64,000 nt of DNA from Cryptococcus deneoformans JEC21 (GCF_000091045.1 NC_006694.1:15001-79000), one strand, 5' to 3'; shown: positions 1 to 13,400, numbered from the stretch's first letter. Notes: a model not told the origin generated them from the letters alone. Made by a program: numbers and translations.

Positions 1-2239
1 ACGCTTGACTTAGATACGGTTTGCCCGGTGTTGAAGGACTTGGGGTACTGTCCTTTTGGGTGGCGATGTCGGTTCTTGGGTGCGCACGTTAAGCGTGTGG
101 CTGCTGCTGTAGACGGGGAGAAGGAAAAGGAGGCGGGCCCTGAGAAGCGAATGGGAGAGTGGCAAGTCGAGAACTGGGTACAAAGCGAAGTGGAGAACGG
201 GTGGAAACAAAAGGAGACGAATTGGCCTGAACATGAAGTGCTTAACGCTCTTCGCCGTAGTACTGTAAGTCCAACTCTACCGGTCCTCCCCATTCCGCTT
301 GACATATCTCTCCGACATACGTTTGGCAGTCAAGGCAAATTACTGTGCTGATGAAGTTTCACAGGCGTCATTCCCGTTCTCTGAAGCATACCTCAAGAAA
401 GTTGATCCCGACAAACCTTTTACCCTTCAAAACAAGAAACCCACCAAACAACAGCCACACAAACGCAAAAACAATGTTCTCGACGAAGAAGAAGCTGCAA
501 ATGGACCAACCGGCATTCCCTCCGCTGGGGATGATGAGGAGAACGCTATGAACGCCACAGAAAACGAACGGAATGAGGAGAAGGGTAAAGTGTACGGTGA
601 ACCGGAAGCGATTGACGTGCCACTCAGACCAGAGGAGAAGAGGAGGTTAAACTGGGAAGGTGGAAGATATCTCGCTCCTCTGACAACCGTCGGTAATCTT
701 GTAGGTCTCCCTTTCCCTTCTCCTCATTCCTCCTTCTCCTTTCCCGCTCCGCCCAAACTAACTTCCTCCCCTTCCAGCCATTCCGCCGCCTCTGTGTTGA
801 CTACGGCGCCACCATCACCGTCTCCGAAATGGCTCTCGCCCAACCCCTCGTCTACGGCGCTAAAGAAGAATGGGCTCTCGTCCGTCGACACGAGAGCGAA
901 AAGATGTTTGGTGTCCAAGTCGCCGGTGGGTTCCCGAACCGGATGGTACCCGCCGCGGAAGTCATTGCGAATACTATAGGAAAGGGTGGGGGGGTGGATT
1001 TTGTGGATGTTAATATGGGTTGCCCGATTGATTTGGTCTTCAACCAAGGTGCGGGTAGCGCCCGTAAGTTTTTTTTCTGTTCGGCCCCCTGAGGAAGGCC
1101 GCAAGAAAACTGATGTTTTTGATGATCAGTTATGGACTCCCCTGGACGATTGGGTAAGCTGTTGGTGGGCATGAACAGGGCCCTTGGTGATAGTAAGTCA
1201 CCTCTTTTCTCCTCCATTTGTTTTGTAATTTGAATGGATAGGCTGACATATCCGTCTTTCTTCGATTTTAGTCCCTCTGACCGTCAAATTCGTACGTTTT
1301 TCCCTTGCTCAACATCCCAACCTGTCCAGGCATGTGGATTTGCATGACTGACGCAACATTTTCATATAGAGAACTGGTGTTGCGCATGGGAAACCTAATG
1401 CTCACAAGTTGATTCCTCGTTTCGTCACTGAATGGGGAGCGGGCGCTTTGACCGTAAGTCCACTGTCATCTTCCTTTTTCCCATACGCCATACCGAACCC
1501 AACACTGACACTACAACCCTTCTGCCCTCCAGATTCACGGTCGATCTCGCCAACAACGCTACTCCAAACCTGCCGACTGGGAATACATTAAGACTTGCGT
1601 CACCGCCCTGCGCGAGTCCGTTGCCGACGCCAACCTTCCTCCCGTTCCCATCTTTGGAAACGGTGATTGTTTCTCTGCTGCTTCGTATTATGAGGAGATG
1701 GACAGAAGTGGGGTGGATGGAGTGATGGTCGCGAGAGGGGCGTTGATCAAGCCATGGATCTTTACGGAGATCAAGGAAAGAAGAGAGTGGGATATTTCTG
1801 CAGTGGAGAGGTTGGAGGGTATCAAAAAGGTGCGCTTTTGTGTCTTTTTCTTCTTCCAAAATTTTCCATTTGGTCTCGAAGTATTGTATAGGGCTATACA
1901 AACTAACCACATCTACCTTCACAGTTCGCCGAATTCGGTCTCTCCCATTGGGGTTCCGATACCCAAGGTGTCAATACCACCCGCCGATTCCTATGCGAAG
2001 CCCTCTCCTTCCAACACCGATACATCCCCATTGGCCTCCTCGAACGTCTCCCCGCCAAACTCAACGAACGACCCCCAGCCTACAGGGGTAGAAACGAGCT
2101 GGAGACGCTTTTGGCGAGTCCGTTTGCCGGTGATTGGGTGAAAATTTCAGAGATGTTTTTGGGCAAGGTGGATGAAGGGTTTTCGTTTGTGCCGAAACAT
2201 AAGAGTAACGCGTATGGAGGGGAAGAGGCGCAGGGCTAA
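1..2239 (+). CDS. DUS3: tRNA-dihydrouridine(47) synthase, Dus3 family (5' partial, spliced)
   Basis: FMN-dependent enzyme that reduces uridine in the variable loop of tRNAs to dihydrouridine. The window opens inside the gene in frame 1, in a Cys-rich CCCH-type finger ([13 protein letters not shown]), which is typical of the N-terminus of Dus3. A low-complexity linker follows, then the catalytic TIM barrel: [19 protein letters not shown] and the active-site loop [18 protein letters not shown] with the catalytic Cys in GCP. Further on come [16 protein letters not shown], and [14 protein letters not shown] of the flavin-phosphate site. About seven introns are seen, for example at 265, 701, 1064 and 1191. 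The acceptor of the first one is ambiguous: the clean CAG at 329 breaks the frame, while AAG at 334 keeps it. The stop is TAA at 2237-2239. The true start lies before base 1. Confidence 0.93.
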
Positions 2240-2759
2240 ATGGCGGGTATTGGCATGTTGGGCGTTTTTGTGGGGATTTTTTCTTTTTGTTCAAGGTCAT
2301 CCGGTGGGCGAGCTGTCTTGATTACGCGACCGAATCTAGTTTCTCGCTACTGTATACTTTACGTACCGGCTCATGCATTCTACAGACTTGCTGAGATGTT
2401 AACTGATAGCACATTATTTCATTTAGATATAATGAATCGGATCATGATAAAAACAGCACGATAGAACAAGCTCCAAACTGCAAAGGCAGCCAATCGCGTT
2501 TACCTGGCGTGAGATGGCATAAGATCACGTAAGCATGGAGCAACGGCTAGATCCGAAGTGAAGAAGTTATACGGACAAAGCCGAAGACCGAGGCTCCGAG
2601 ATTCCTTTTCGCGAATCTCGGATCGCGAGCTTTGCCTTATCAATCTCGCTTTTTGCACATCCTCCGTCTCTGGTGGCCTTTGCGATCTACCGTGATATTT
2701 CTAAACGCCTCTTCCCGACTCACTTGGAAAGTTCCCCCTTTTTTTTCCCTCCAAATAGT
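2240..2759. promoter_or_regulatory. DUS3 3' end and promoter of the D-2-hydroxyacid dehydrogenase
   Basis: No gene is supported here. The region holds the 3' UTR of DUS3 and the upstream region of the next gene. Its one clear structure is a perfect 10-bp inverted repeat, listed separately. A T-rich stretch directly precedes the ATG at 2760. Confidence 0.5.
2595..2622. repeat. Perfect 10-bp inverted repeat with 8-nt loop
   Basis: TCCGAGATTC at 2595-2604 is matched by its reverse complement GAATCTCGGA at 2613-2622. It lies about 140 bp before the ATG of the dehydrogenase gene, so it could be a palindromic protein-binding site or a hairpin in a 5' UTR. Function is unknown. Confidence 0.6.
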
Positions 2760-4561
2760 ATGACAAAATCCCTTTACTCTCTTTTCTCCATCATCTTGCT
2801 ATTCGCTGTATCGTCCTCGTTCGCCTTTGCTTCACCCCAAGCACAATATCACCAGCACGCCATGACGACCTCCCATCTCTTATCTGTGCACAATGACAGT
2901 AGCGGGCATAACCACACAGCACCATCACTCGAAACACTCATCGTCACCGTACCCGTCTCCGCTGAGAAACTCGCTGAGGTCAAGACTCACTTCAAGACAG
3001 TACATGTTTTTGACGAAGGAGAAACTGTCACGAAAGAGGCGGCGAGAGAGGTAGAGGTTTGGTACTCGAATTACTTGGGTATTCCGAAAGAGATTGAGTA
3101 TGAAGATGTACCGAACTTAAAGCTTGTTCAATTGACTAGCGGTAAGTCTCAGTCACCTTCGATTGCTCCTTCACAACGGAACTGAACTTTATTTTTGCAA
3201 ATAGCGGGCGCCAACCTCGCCCTAAACAGTCCAGTTTTGAAGAACGAAGAGGCTCGTAAGAGAATTGATATCTCCTCCGCTTCAGGTAAGTCATCTTTAT
3301 TTTGATCAAAAAGATGATTGAACCTTTGGATGTAAGCTGATAATTCTCGCCTCGAAATTACCAGGTATTCACGCCATCAGTATTCCTCAGTGGATCATCT
3401 CGCAGACTGTCAGCTGTAAATGATTCTTCTTAATCTCTGCAACATCCTCGATGGTCGATTAAATATCGGTTACTAACGACTTTGATGGATAGTATACATG
3501 CACCTTTACTTGCAAACTTTTAACCTCCGGGTAAGTCTTGATTTTTATCAATCTACTGAGCTAGGCCCATTAACGAATGTTTCCGGCATGCTATATACTT
3601 CATCTACAACAGACAAACCAGACATGGAGTCGTGATATCCCACAGCTACCTCAACTTAACGGTATAAAGCACGGTAACAGTGGTAAATCACTGTATGGAA
3701 AGACCGCTGGTCTTTTGGTATGTCCCTCTGTCCCTTCTTTCCTCGCTCCTACCTCCATATTTCGCTTTAGTTCTCATATATCTTGAACTAATGGGGGGTG
3801 GTGATAGGGCTACGGACACATTGGTCGAGAGACCGCCAGACTCCTCAAAGCATTCAACGTCAACATCATTGCTGCCAACTCGAACGGCCAGAAGCGAGGA
3901 GATGACGGATATCTTATCCCTGGTACAGGGGATGCTGATGGTACGCTTTTTTTTTCATTCCTTTTCCCCATTCCCATCTGCCTTACTTTCCATTTCTTCT
4001 TACCAGTCTAAAGTCGAGGTATTAACATTATGTTTTGTCAACAGGATCCATTCCTTCCGCATATTACTCCACTTCTGACGAAGAGTCTTTCAAGACGTTC
4101 TTGAGCAAATCAGACATCCTTATCGCGAGTTTACCTTCTACCCCTCAAACCAGATACTTGCTCAACCAGGAGCTCCTTTGTAAGTGCTTTTTCCCACTCG
4201 TTATCTTCTTTCAAATCGAGACTAAAGCTGATAATATCCTCTCCGATCTTTCGCAGCTCTGCTTCCCGAAGGCGCAGTATTCCTCAATGTAGGCCGAGGC
4301 GACCTCGTTAAATCCGAAGACCTCCTCGCAGCCCTCGCATCTGGCCCCCTCTCTGGCGTTGCCTTGGACGTTACCGACCCCGAACCCCTCCCAGACTATC
4401 ACCCATTATACTCTCACCCGCAAGTCATCATCACACCGCATACGAGCTCAAATATAGAAGGATACTTTGATGTGGGTGCGGATTTGTTGATTGAGAATGT
4501 AAGGCGGGTGAGGAAGGGAGGTAAAGCGATCAATAAGGTTGACCCAGAGAAGGGTTACTAA
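2760..4561 (+). CDS. D-isomer-specific 2-hydroxyacid dehydrogenase (glyoxylate/hydroxypyruvate reductase-like)
   Basis: NAD(P)-dependent reduction of a 2-oxoacid to a D-2-hydroxyacid. Eight exons (2760-3141, 3205-3285, 3365-3415, 3493-3530, 3613-3717, 3808-3940, 4045-4179, 4257-4561) join to 409 residues. The nucleotide-binding turn GYGHIG is followed by AANSNGQKR, with no acidic residue at the end of beta-2, which suggests NADP(H) preference (inference). The family's catalytic set is present: Arg in NVGRGDLV, Glu in DVTDPEPLP and His in ITPHTSSN. Oddity: the first ATG gives a hydrophobic, signal-peptide-like N-terminus (SLFSIILLFAVSSSFAFA), whereas these enzymes are usually cytosolic, peroxisomal or mitochondrial. 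An in-frame ATG at 2862 would skip it. Formate dehydrogenase was considered and fits less well. The substrate cannot be read from sequence. Confidence 0.88.
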
Positions 4562-4977
4562 GGTTGTAAGGTACCTTCTCGTAGAAACGCAAGGTAAGAA
4601 GAATACAGGAGGGAAGAGAAAGAGTGTGAAGCATTTTTGTAGTGAATCTGCTTTGGTAGTAATGATTTCGTTGGGACATGGATATATTGGTTTTTATATG
4701 ATAGATATGCACATTGAAGGATTTCCGCTCTTTCGTACTTATTGGCATGTGCCATACTACTCTCGCACTGACGCATAGATTGTATAGGCTATAGCCGATC
4801 TACGTACCAGGAGCAGGGTATCACGAAGGATGGCGGCCACCTCCGCGAGAAAGGGGAAGTCATCGAAACCTCAAAGTTCGTCACTCCTTCTATCGTGACC
4901 ATCTCTCCATTCTTTCCTGTTCCGAGCCTCGAGCACCTTGACTCCCTTACTTTTCCTTCATACCGCTCTCCTTCTCC
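4562..4977. promoter_or_regulatory. Intergenic region, dehydrogenase 3' end and metaxin-like gene promoter
   Basis: 416 bp between two genes on the same strand. The second half is pyrimidine-rich (CTTCTCC-type tracts) just before the ATG at 4978. No other structure was seen. Confidence 0.4.
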
Positions 4978-6668
4978 ATGTCCCGCCCATCCATCATCCT
5001 CCACGCCACCCCTCCTCTCCATCCGCTTCCAGCCTCCGACGCCGAATCGCTTTACTACGCGGCCCTCCTCCAGCTTGCGGCCCCCGATGGCTGGGCTTTG
5101 ACAAGAGGTGACTGGGGAGACAATGGTGGTATGTCCTCTACTATTCCAATTTTTTCGAGTTATAAACGTACTGGTTACTAACTAATAACGCAACGCTTCG
5201 CTCGATATCGGTATCGGTACAAACAGGCAAACTCCCATTCATAACCCATCTCGCGCATCCCGTTCCGCCTGCACACCTTTCTTCGTTACCGTCCTTCTCC
5301 GACCCGGATGAAGAATTGGAGGATGGGGAAAAGCTAGATGCGGCTTGCTGGAAGGCGTATATCGAGGGAAACGTTGTTGATATTGTCGTACGTCATTCCA
5401 TTACCTGCACGTCTCGCTTTGCCTTCGTTGCGGAATCGAGAAAATGCTCACCCACTGCCTCTTCCTTCCGCTTTACATACCGACAGAACCACACATACTA
5501 TTCCCTCCCGCCCAATTACCCTTCCACCGTCGCCAAATCCCAATTCGCTGGTCTCCCGTTTCCTATGAACCAATATATCCCCCAGAGGATCAGGAGCATC
5601 GTCAAGAGTCGTTTAGAGTTTGTTGGCCTTTGGGGTTTGGGTGGATTAAACGTCGGTAAGTGCCGAGTCTCATGCTGAAGAAAACATTGAAGAAGGAAAT
5701 AAAGCCAACGAATGTGCGAGGCTGATGGGTCGTTCAGGCGATGCGGAAGATGAAGATAGGAAGAGACAGGAAGAGCAATTCATCATCGGTCCGGGAGGCA
5801 CCACTGCCCCTCGCGCATGGACTGGGTGGAGGTCAGGTCAGGAGACGGACAAACGAAGGCGCAAATGGGGTGAACAGCAGGTAAGTCCTCGTCTACACTG
5901 TACATGCGTCCTGTGTAGGGGTTGTTCCCTTTTCAACTTGTCCCACTGGACAACGGAGGCTGATGTATGGGCTTCCAAATGAATAGCTGGAACAGAAGAT
6001 CAAAGCCATCTTTGATCCGCTTGCGAGGAGGCTGGGCAAAAAGGCATACTTTTTCGGCGAACGGTGAGTCCCATTAATGCTTCATTTCGGCAGTATCGCA
6101 AAAGATGGTTTGAAGCTAAATAGTATCCCCCTCCTTCAATAGACCAACAACTGTTGATCTTGCGCTTTTCGCTCAACTCGCATTTGTTCTCACCCCTACT
6201 CTTCCCAATCCCCTTCTTCCCAACATCTTACGCTCATCATACCCTTCCCTCGTTGGGCATCACGATCGATTACTCGAGCGACTCTTTTCATCATGGTCTA
6301 CCGTCCCTATGGCGGTGAGTCAGACCCCTGCGCGAACGACGTGGGGTGAGACGTTTGCCAGTTGGTTACCCGGTCCTTCAAGATCTCGAACTCAACCCTC
6401 ATCTTCATCCTCAACAGATTCCAAGGAGAATAGCAAAGGTGGTTCCCCATCCAAACCGAAGACAGACAAGCAAAAAGCATTTGAAAGAGGACGCTGGCTC
6501 TGGTTCGCAGGTGCGGCGGTGTCGATGGTGACGTACTTGTTCGTCAGTGGGGTGATTGCTTTTGAGTTTGGGGATGAAGAAGAGGACGAGGATTGGGTTG
6601 CTTATGAGGAGGACGGGGAAGGAGAAGTGGGTGAAACGACCGTTTTGGATTACGAGGAGGAAGAGTAG
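4978..6668 (+). CDS. Metaxin/Tom37-family mitochondrial outer membrane protein (SAM complex subunit-like)
   Basis: Probable component of the sorting and assembly machinery that inserts beta-barrel proteins into the mitochondrial outer membrane. Six exons (4978-5128, 5227-5387, 5487-5655, 5738-5880, 5987-6063, 6143-6668) give 408 residues. The N-terminal part reads like the metaxin thioredoxin-like fold (LPFITHLAHP, CWKAYIEGNVVDIV), and the middle carries a GST C-terminal/metaxin signature (KKAYFFGERPTTVDLALFAQ). A C-terminal helix (WLWFAGAAVSMVTYLFVSGV) is a probable tail anchor, as in Tom37/metaxin-1. It is followed by a very acidic tail (EEEDEDW, LDYEEEE). A Ser-rich insert precedes the anchor. 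Sam37 versus Sam35 was decided only by the tail anchor. Confidence 0.8.
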
Positions 6669-7477
6669 AGGTAGTATCTGTATTGTTACGGTACTAATTT
6701 GTTGGAGGACCGAATGTCTTCGGTAATAAAAGACCTTTCCCTGGGACGCAAGGCGGTAAAACGAGGGATCTCAATGCATTTACATCGCAACCGTGCAGTC
6801 GAAGTATGTTTTCTGTCCTTTGAAACTCCCTGGTCTTTATGCACTGTAGAATTATATCCACCAGAACCGGCGGATGAACTGAAATAGCTGTAATTTATTA
6901 TTTATTACTTGCGTGAGGCGGCTATGACCGAACGCCAGGTGGAGGTGAGTTGAAGGTGTTCCGTCGAGGGGACAAGGATTGTGAAAATAGATATAGATAC
7001 TCTTCATCTACATTTACATCCTGACTGATAGACACAAATACTAGCTATACGATCGCCAATATCCTCTCCACCACTCCGATGGTCTCACTGCGCTCTGTGT
7101 CAAGCCTATAGCCACTTAGCAGGAGTAGACAAGAGCGTAATAAAACAACTAACAAGTGTCAAGTGTCAACCTGCGATCACGTCTTCCAGATCTCCAGCAT
7201 CTCGACTTCGTTCCAACAAAGGAGCATATTATCAGTGATTGGGCGATTTATGACTGTAAAGAACTAGAACCATTTCAGGTGTTGAAGTAAGGACAAACAA
7301 AGAGCAAAAGGATACGATCTGACAGTCCGCGTGGGCGAAACAAAGGAACGGTGAGCCTGACGTCCTTCACTATACGCTTATATGCGGAGAGATATATATT
7401 TATTGGTCTGTTATATATCTTTTAGACCCCAATTCGTATTCCTACAGTTCAATTTCTATCACAAAGGAGGCTGATTC
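6669..7477. promoter_or_regulatory. Intergenic region upstream of the ABC transporter
   Basis: About 800 bp without a supported gene. It contains a short direct repeat (AAGTGTC twice near 7155) and AT-rich TATATAT stretches at about 7380-7425 before the ATG at 7478. The short ORFs here have no protein-like features. Confidence 0.4.
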
Positions 7478-10400
7478 ATGAGCATGCCTTCTTATAACGC
7501 ATCGACGTATGCGTCCGAAACGGAGACGCTCTTACCCCGCTCCCCGCCTTCTCCCCGTTTTCCCACTTCTTCAGACCAGTACGCCGATGATGACCATGAT
7601 CTTCCCGTCCAAATTGACAGCTTTCTTCGCAATGTCAAGATATGTAAATCGGCTCTTGGGGCATCCCTGTTAGGCACCTTCGCGATGGAAGTATGGCACT
7701 TGTCTATGTCTGCAGCGGAGGTAGGACATCGAAGGCGTAGTGAAACTCAACAGAAAGCTGTAGAAGCCAGTATGTGGGCGGACATATTGGGAACAACAAT
7801 CATTGTAAGTGTCTTTGAAATATTCCTAGTATTTGCGTCATTATATCTGTTGAGGCACTCTGATGAGTGTATTCGAATCTACTAGTGCTTCTTATCGATC
7901 CTCTACCTCGCATCACTCTTGAAACCCATAACCGTCCCCTCTGTTTCCCTTTCCCCAAAAATTCAAAACTCCTCCCTCCACCGTTCCCTCTGTACTACTA
8001 CTTTCACCTCCATCCTCTTCCTCCTCATCGCCCACTCTTCTCCGGGTGTAGCCTACACTGTATGGACCCATCTCTCATCGCCAAGGTTGGACGATCCAAT
8101 GGCAGAAGGAGTATACCACCTCCGTATGGTGGGATTGATCTTGGTCCTCTCAAGCGTGGGATTTATGCGTCGGGGTCCAAAGATGTACTTCCCTCCACCG
8201 AGATTAGGGACAGGATTCGGGTTGAATAGGGAGCCCGAATGGGAGAGTAAGAAGAAGAATGGACATGACATTGGTGAATATGGGGAAGATGGATATCAAA
8301 ATGGTGATGAGGACAGGAGAAAGGGGGTGGTTATCAAATTGACGCCTGCACAAGAGATTGATGATCCCCTGACCTCCGCAGCGTCGGCCATTACCATCGA
8401 ACGGCAACGACTACCCCCCAAAGTTCCTGAAGAGCCAAAATCTAATGTATTCGATTACAACAACTCTTCAATGATTAACTTTGTCCTCCTTACCTATGTA
8501 AGTTCTTCCCTATCGTCTGTTTTTATGTTCAGATTAAACTAAGCCCTTCGCTGACGGAGCGATCTCGGCAGATTGCTCCCCTCGCCATCCGTTCTGCACA
8601 TGTAGCAAGTCTTCATCAATCCGATCTTCCTATTCTTGAAGATGAGACGAGAAATAGTGGGGTGTACGAGACAGCGTTTGCATCCAACTCTGCTTCGCAC
8701 ACGAAGATAATTGGATTGAAACGGATGGTGGGATCAAAAACGACCACGAGCTGGCAACTCGTCAAAACACTTTGGGCCGGCAGGGGTTGGACTGTGTTCA
8801 TCTGTATGTTCTCCCTTTCCCCTCTTTACTTTTCCTGTTTCCGCTAGCAAACAATCGCTGATATCTTTCTTTGAACCGCATCACAGCTTTTGTACTCGAA
8901 ACTACCCGCAATCTCATTAGCTTCATCCAAATCGCCGCCTTACACGAAATCATCCAGTCATTCAATCAATCTCCAGGAGAGGACAAGAGCTATGCGTACT
9001 TGATGTGTTGGGCAATGTTCTTCGGCCAGACGGTAGAGGTCTTGTTGGCAGCTTACTGTTGGTTAGTTCTTTTTTTCAGTTTCTTGCCTTCAGGTTGATG
9101 AGGTCCGATGGGGCTGACAGAGGTGACAGTGTACGAGAGAATTATATGCTCCATATTCCTGTACGAATGAGCATCAGCTCCATTGTACGTTCTCCTATCT
9201 CCACTTCATCCCTTCACTCGCTAACCTATCGTCAACAGATCCTTGCCAAAATTCTGCGTACAACCGATGCTAAAGCCCTCGAAGCGCACAACACGATCGA
9301 TTCTAACTCCGATGACGGGCATGTGCGAAAAGGTACAAAAGAGAAGAAGACAAGCGGAGCGCAAGGACGAAGTCAGGTGATGAACCTGCTCACGATTGAT
9401 ACGAACACTGTCGCTTCGCTGGCTACGCATACATGGGGCTTTACCAACGGTATCACTACATGTACGTACGATGCTCTTTATCTCTCTGGGCCCGTCCATC
9501 CCTCTCTTCCAGTTCTTTTCTCTTCTTCTTTCCTCCATTTGTCCATCTATGCTGCCTATCCGTCTATCTCGATCCCGATAGAAGAGCTAACGGTACAATG
9601 TTAGTAATTATCGGAGCCGGTATGTTGTATGGAATGTTGGGTGTCAGCGCCTTTGTGGGTATAGCGTGCGTACCGCTCAGTACGCCTCTAACGTGGCTAG
9701 TCGCCAAGCTGATCTATCGTAAGTCCTTCCCTACCTTCTGTCCGAATCAAATCAGATCATGGCGAAGAACGGATGTGATGCTGATAAGGGGGTCATTCAG
9801 GTTGTGATATTGAGTGGGCCAGGGCTCGGGATGCTAGGACAGGGGCTTTGAAAGAGTTTTTACTAGGCATCAAGGTCATCAAGGTAGTGTTCTTCTCACT
9901 AATGCTCCATCACCCAGCCTTTTCCTGGAAACTGACGAAAATAGTTGAATGCCTTTGAACCTTATTTTATGCATCGGATCTCGAAGCTACGGGCTCACGA
10001 AGTCAAGTACGTCGGCTCCCTCTTTGCCTACGCTCTCTCGCGCCGAATTCACTAATGGCGCTGTCGTTCTGCAGATGGCAGCGATGGCGCTTCACTCTCG
10101 GCACAGCATTCAACGTCCTAGCGGACCAACTCCCCATTCTCTCCATCCTCATCACCTTTGCATTCCATACTAAGATCATGGGGCGCCCGCTTGATGCACC
10201 TACCGCTTTCGTAGCACTTAACATGTATGTTGACGTCTGTTTGCATTCTAGAAAGAATTTTTTTTTTAAATTTAGAGAGAGAAGCAGCTAATCTATTTGT
10301 CCAATATTAGCTTCAATCGCGTCAAAGACGGCCTCCAAACATTCCCCCAGATCATCCAAACATTTCTCTCGTGCAAAGTATCCCTCGACCGTCTATCACG

Positions 10401-13400
10401 CTATCTTTCGCAACCGGAGATTGATGATGACCGCTGGGAAAGCATTTCAAGGAGAATTATCTGCCGAGATGCCACGATTACTTGGCCTATAGGGGAAGGT
10501 ATTGATAAGGGAGATACAGGAAGGTTCAAGCTTGAAGGCCTGGATCTGAAGGTACCGGAAGGAAGGTTGAGTTTACTTTGTGGACCGCTTGGTTCGGGAA
10601 AGACTTTGTTGGTGAATTTGACATTCTGTTACTGTCCAGTTATCGTTTGAAGCTGATCAATTACCTTCCAATCTCAGCTCCGAGCTTTCTTGGGTGAGGC
10701 GAAGGTCGAAAAGGGCTCCGTCCTTGCGCCCAAAAGTCTTCCCGATGCTACTCCCATCCTTCTTGACAATGAGATTGAAGCAGCCGTTCACTGGACGGCT
10801 CAACACTGGCTCAATGACTCCATAGCGTATGCCCCTCAACAGAGTTTCATCCGACATGGTACTCTTCGCGATAATATTCTTTTTGGACAGCCGATGTGGA
10901 GAGAGAGGTATCAGGAAGTGCTGAGACAGGCTGCGCTTTTGCAGGATCTAGAGATCTTGGAGGATGGTGACATGACAGAAGTGGGAGAGAACGGGGTGAC
11001 GCTGGTACGCCCGGTTGTCTCCACATCCTTTCCTCTTTAATAGCTTACTTGGGCATAGAGTGGTGGTCAGAAAGCAAGAGTCAACCTTGCGCGCTGCATC
11101 TACTCCCGCGCTTCAACCATCTACCTTGACGACATTCTCTCCGCTGTTGACGCCCATACTGCCCAATTCATCTATCAAGAATGTCTTCAAGGTAGTCTGC
11201 TCAAGAACCGAACAGTTGTTCTCGTCACCCACCATGTGCGCCTGGTTTTGCCCGCCGTCAGCTACGTCATTTCTCTCAATACGGAAGGACGAATCGATCA
11301 AGCGTGTTCTCCTTCTCAAATCGATCTTAACACCTTATCGGAATCTGCCCCAAAGTCTCCCATCAATAGTGAAGACATAACGCCGGCTGCTCAACTCGAG
11401 AAAAAGCGGCTCATCAACGTCGGCGCCCTCGACGCTAAAACTACGCGTAAACTATACCAAGAAGAGCAAAGAGCTGTTGGTCGGGTCTCCGGTAGCCATT
11501 ACTTCCTCATTTTCCGTGCAGCGGGCGGAATGTGGTACTGGCTCATTCTTGCCATACTATACGGTGGTCATCGAGCTCTTACGATGTTAAGGATCTTCTG
11601 GCTCGAACATTGGTCAGCCAACCCTAGCCCTGAACACCTCAATTACAACCTTATTGTTTACGCAGCCATCGTCAGCTTTGGGATCGTGACAGGCGCTTTC
11701 AGGTGGATATGGCTTTATGGGATTAGTAACGTTGGGTTCTACTCAAGAGGCAATAGACGTGTACATGACCTGATCATGGCAAGATTATTCTCTGCCCCGC
11801 TGCAATTTTTTGAGAAAACCCCACAAGGGAGGCTGCTGAATGTTTTTGGCCAAGATATGTGGAGACTTGATTGTAATGTGGCGGACGATTTTGGAAGTGA
11901 GTTGAGTCCTGCTCCCTGGTTAACTGGCGCTAACAAACAACCCCTTCTAAAGGAACAATCATGGCTAGTGAGTCTAACACGACTATCGCGAGAAACAAGT
12001 GCTCATCATGCGCCAGGTCTTGCGATTGTAACCTCTGCGGCTGTTGTCTTTTTCAAGGAACCCGTGGGTCTTTTCTTTTTGTGGGCGTCGGAGGCATGTA
12101 CTGACCTTTCTGATGGCAGCTTGTCACCATTATCGCTGTTGCATTTGGGATACCTTTATTCTGGTTCAGTGGACAGTAAGTCGCCTTCTCAGGCAGCTTT
12201 ACAAAATCATATCGATATTGAGGTCTCTGCTAGTCTCAACAAATTGCGATCAGATATACGCCGACTTACAGCTACTGCAAGTTCACCACTCTACTCACTT
12301 TACAATGAAGCCATCGATGGGATTGTTATGATTAGAGCATTTGGCCAGGATAAACTCATGATGGCGACAATGAAGGTGCTAAACAATCGGGAGCGGACAA
12401 CTTACCTGGCGGACTGGACCGGTAAGTCAAGTTCTTTTGAATTCCTTACTGTTTCAAAAGCTAATGAGTCATAGTATACAACTGGGTCTCAGCTTTCATT
12501 CGAATTCTCACTAATGTGGTCATTACTGCCACTTCCTTTGTCTTGATTGAGAGAAATATTTCCCCCTCGCAAGCTGGTCTCATTTTGAATTTTGCTTTGA
12601 CAGTTTCCGGTAGTACGTGAAGATCATTCTTTTCGACCGACTTGAAGCTAACTTTTTCGTGAAAGGTCTTTTTGGTTTGATGGAGCAGTACAGTCACCTC
12701 GAACAGACATTTGTCAGTGCAGAACGTATAAACCAATGTATGTTTACTTCGACCCTTCCTCCGCTGATAGGTAACTGACTCGAGTTGCTCCAGATATCAC
12801 TATGTCGGAACATGAGTCTGAAGAGGGAGTATGTCCGCCTCCTGAATGGCCTCAACAAGGAAGGATAGATGTGAGAAAACTGAGTGTGAGATACGCTCCG
12901 GACCTTCCGCAAGTGTTGAAAAACGTTTCCTTCACGGTCGAGGTATGTTAGTATCTCTCAAAAGCGAACATATTGCAACACTGACACGCTAGACAGCCTG
13001 GTATGCATGTCGGTCTGGTAGGAGCTACCGGTTCTGGTAAATCTACTTTGGCTTTGAGTCTGTTCCGCGCTATCGAGTATATGCAAGGAGAGATCATGAT
13101 TGATGGTGTCGGTGAGTACCTTGATGCGAATGGCCTCGGTACTTGCTCATGATTATCCTAGACGTCTCGAGTCTCATCCTTTCCGAATTGCGAGGTCGAT
13201 TGAATATGGTGGCGCAAGATGGAATGTTGTGCTCTGGTACTCTCAGAGAAGCGCTAGATGTTACGGGAGGAAGAAGTGCGCACGTTTTTCAGTTTCTGAT
13301 CTTTCCGCTTACAATTACTCAGGCGATCAAGATATATTCGACGCTCTTCGCAAAGTGCATCTCATCTCTAATGAAATGTCACAAGAAGAGTTAGATGAGA

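Noticed and set aside
2760..4561. NAD-dependent formate dehydrogenase as the identity of this gene
   Set aside because: The fold family is shared, but the sequence lacks the formate dehydrogenase-specific signatures I would expect, and the cofactor site does not favour NAD.
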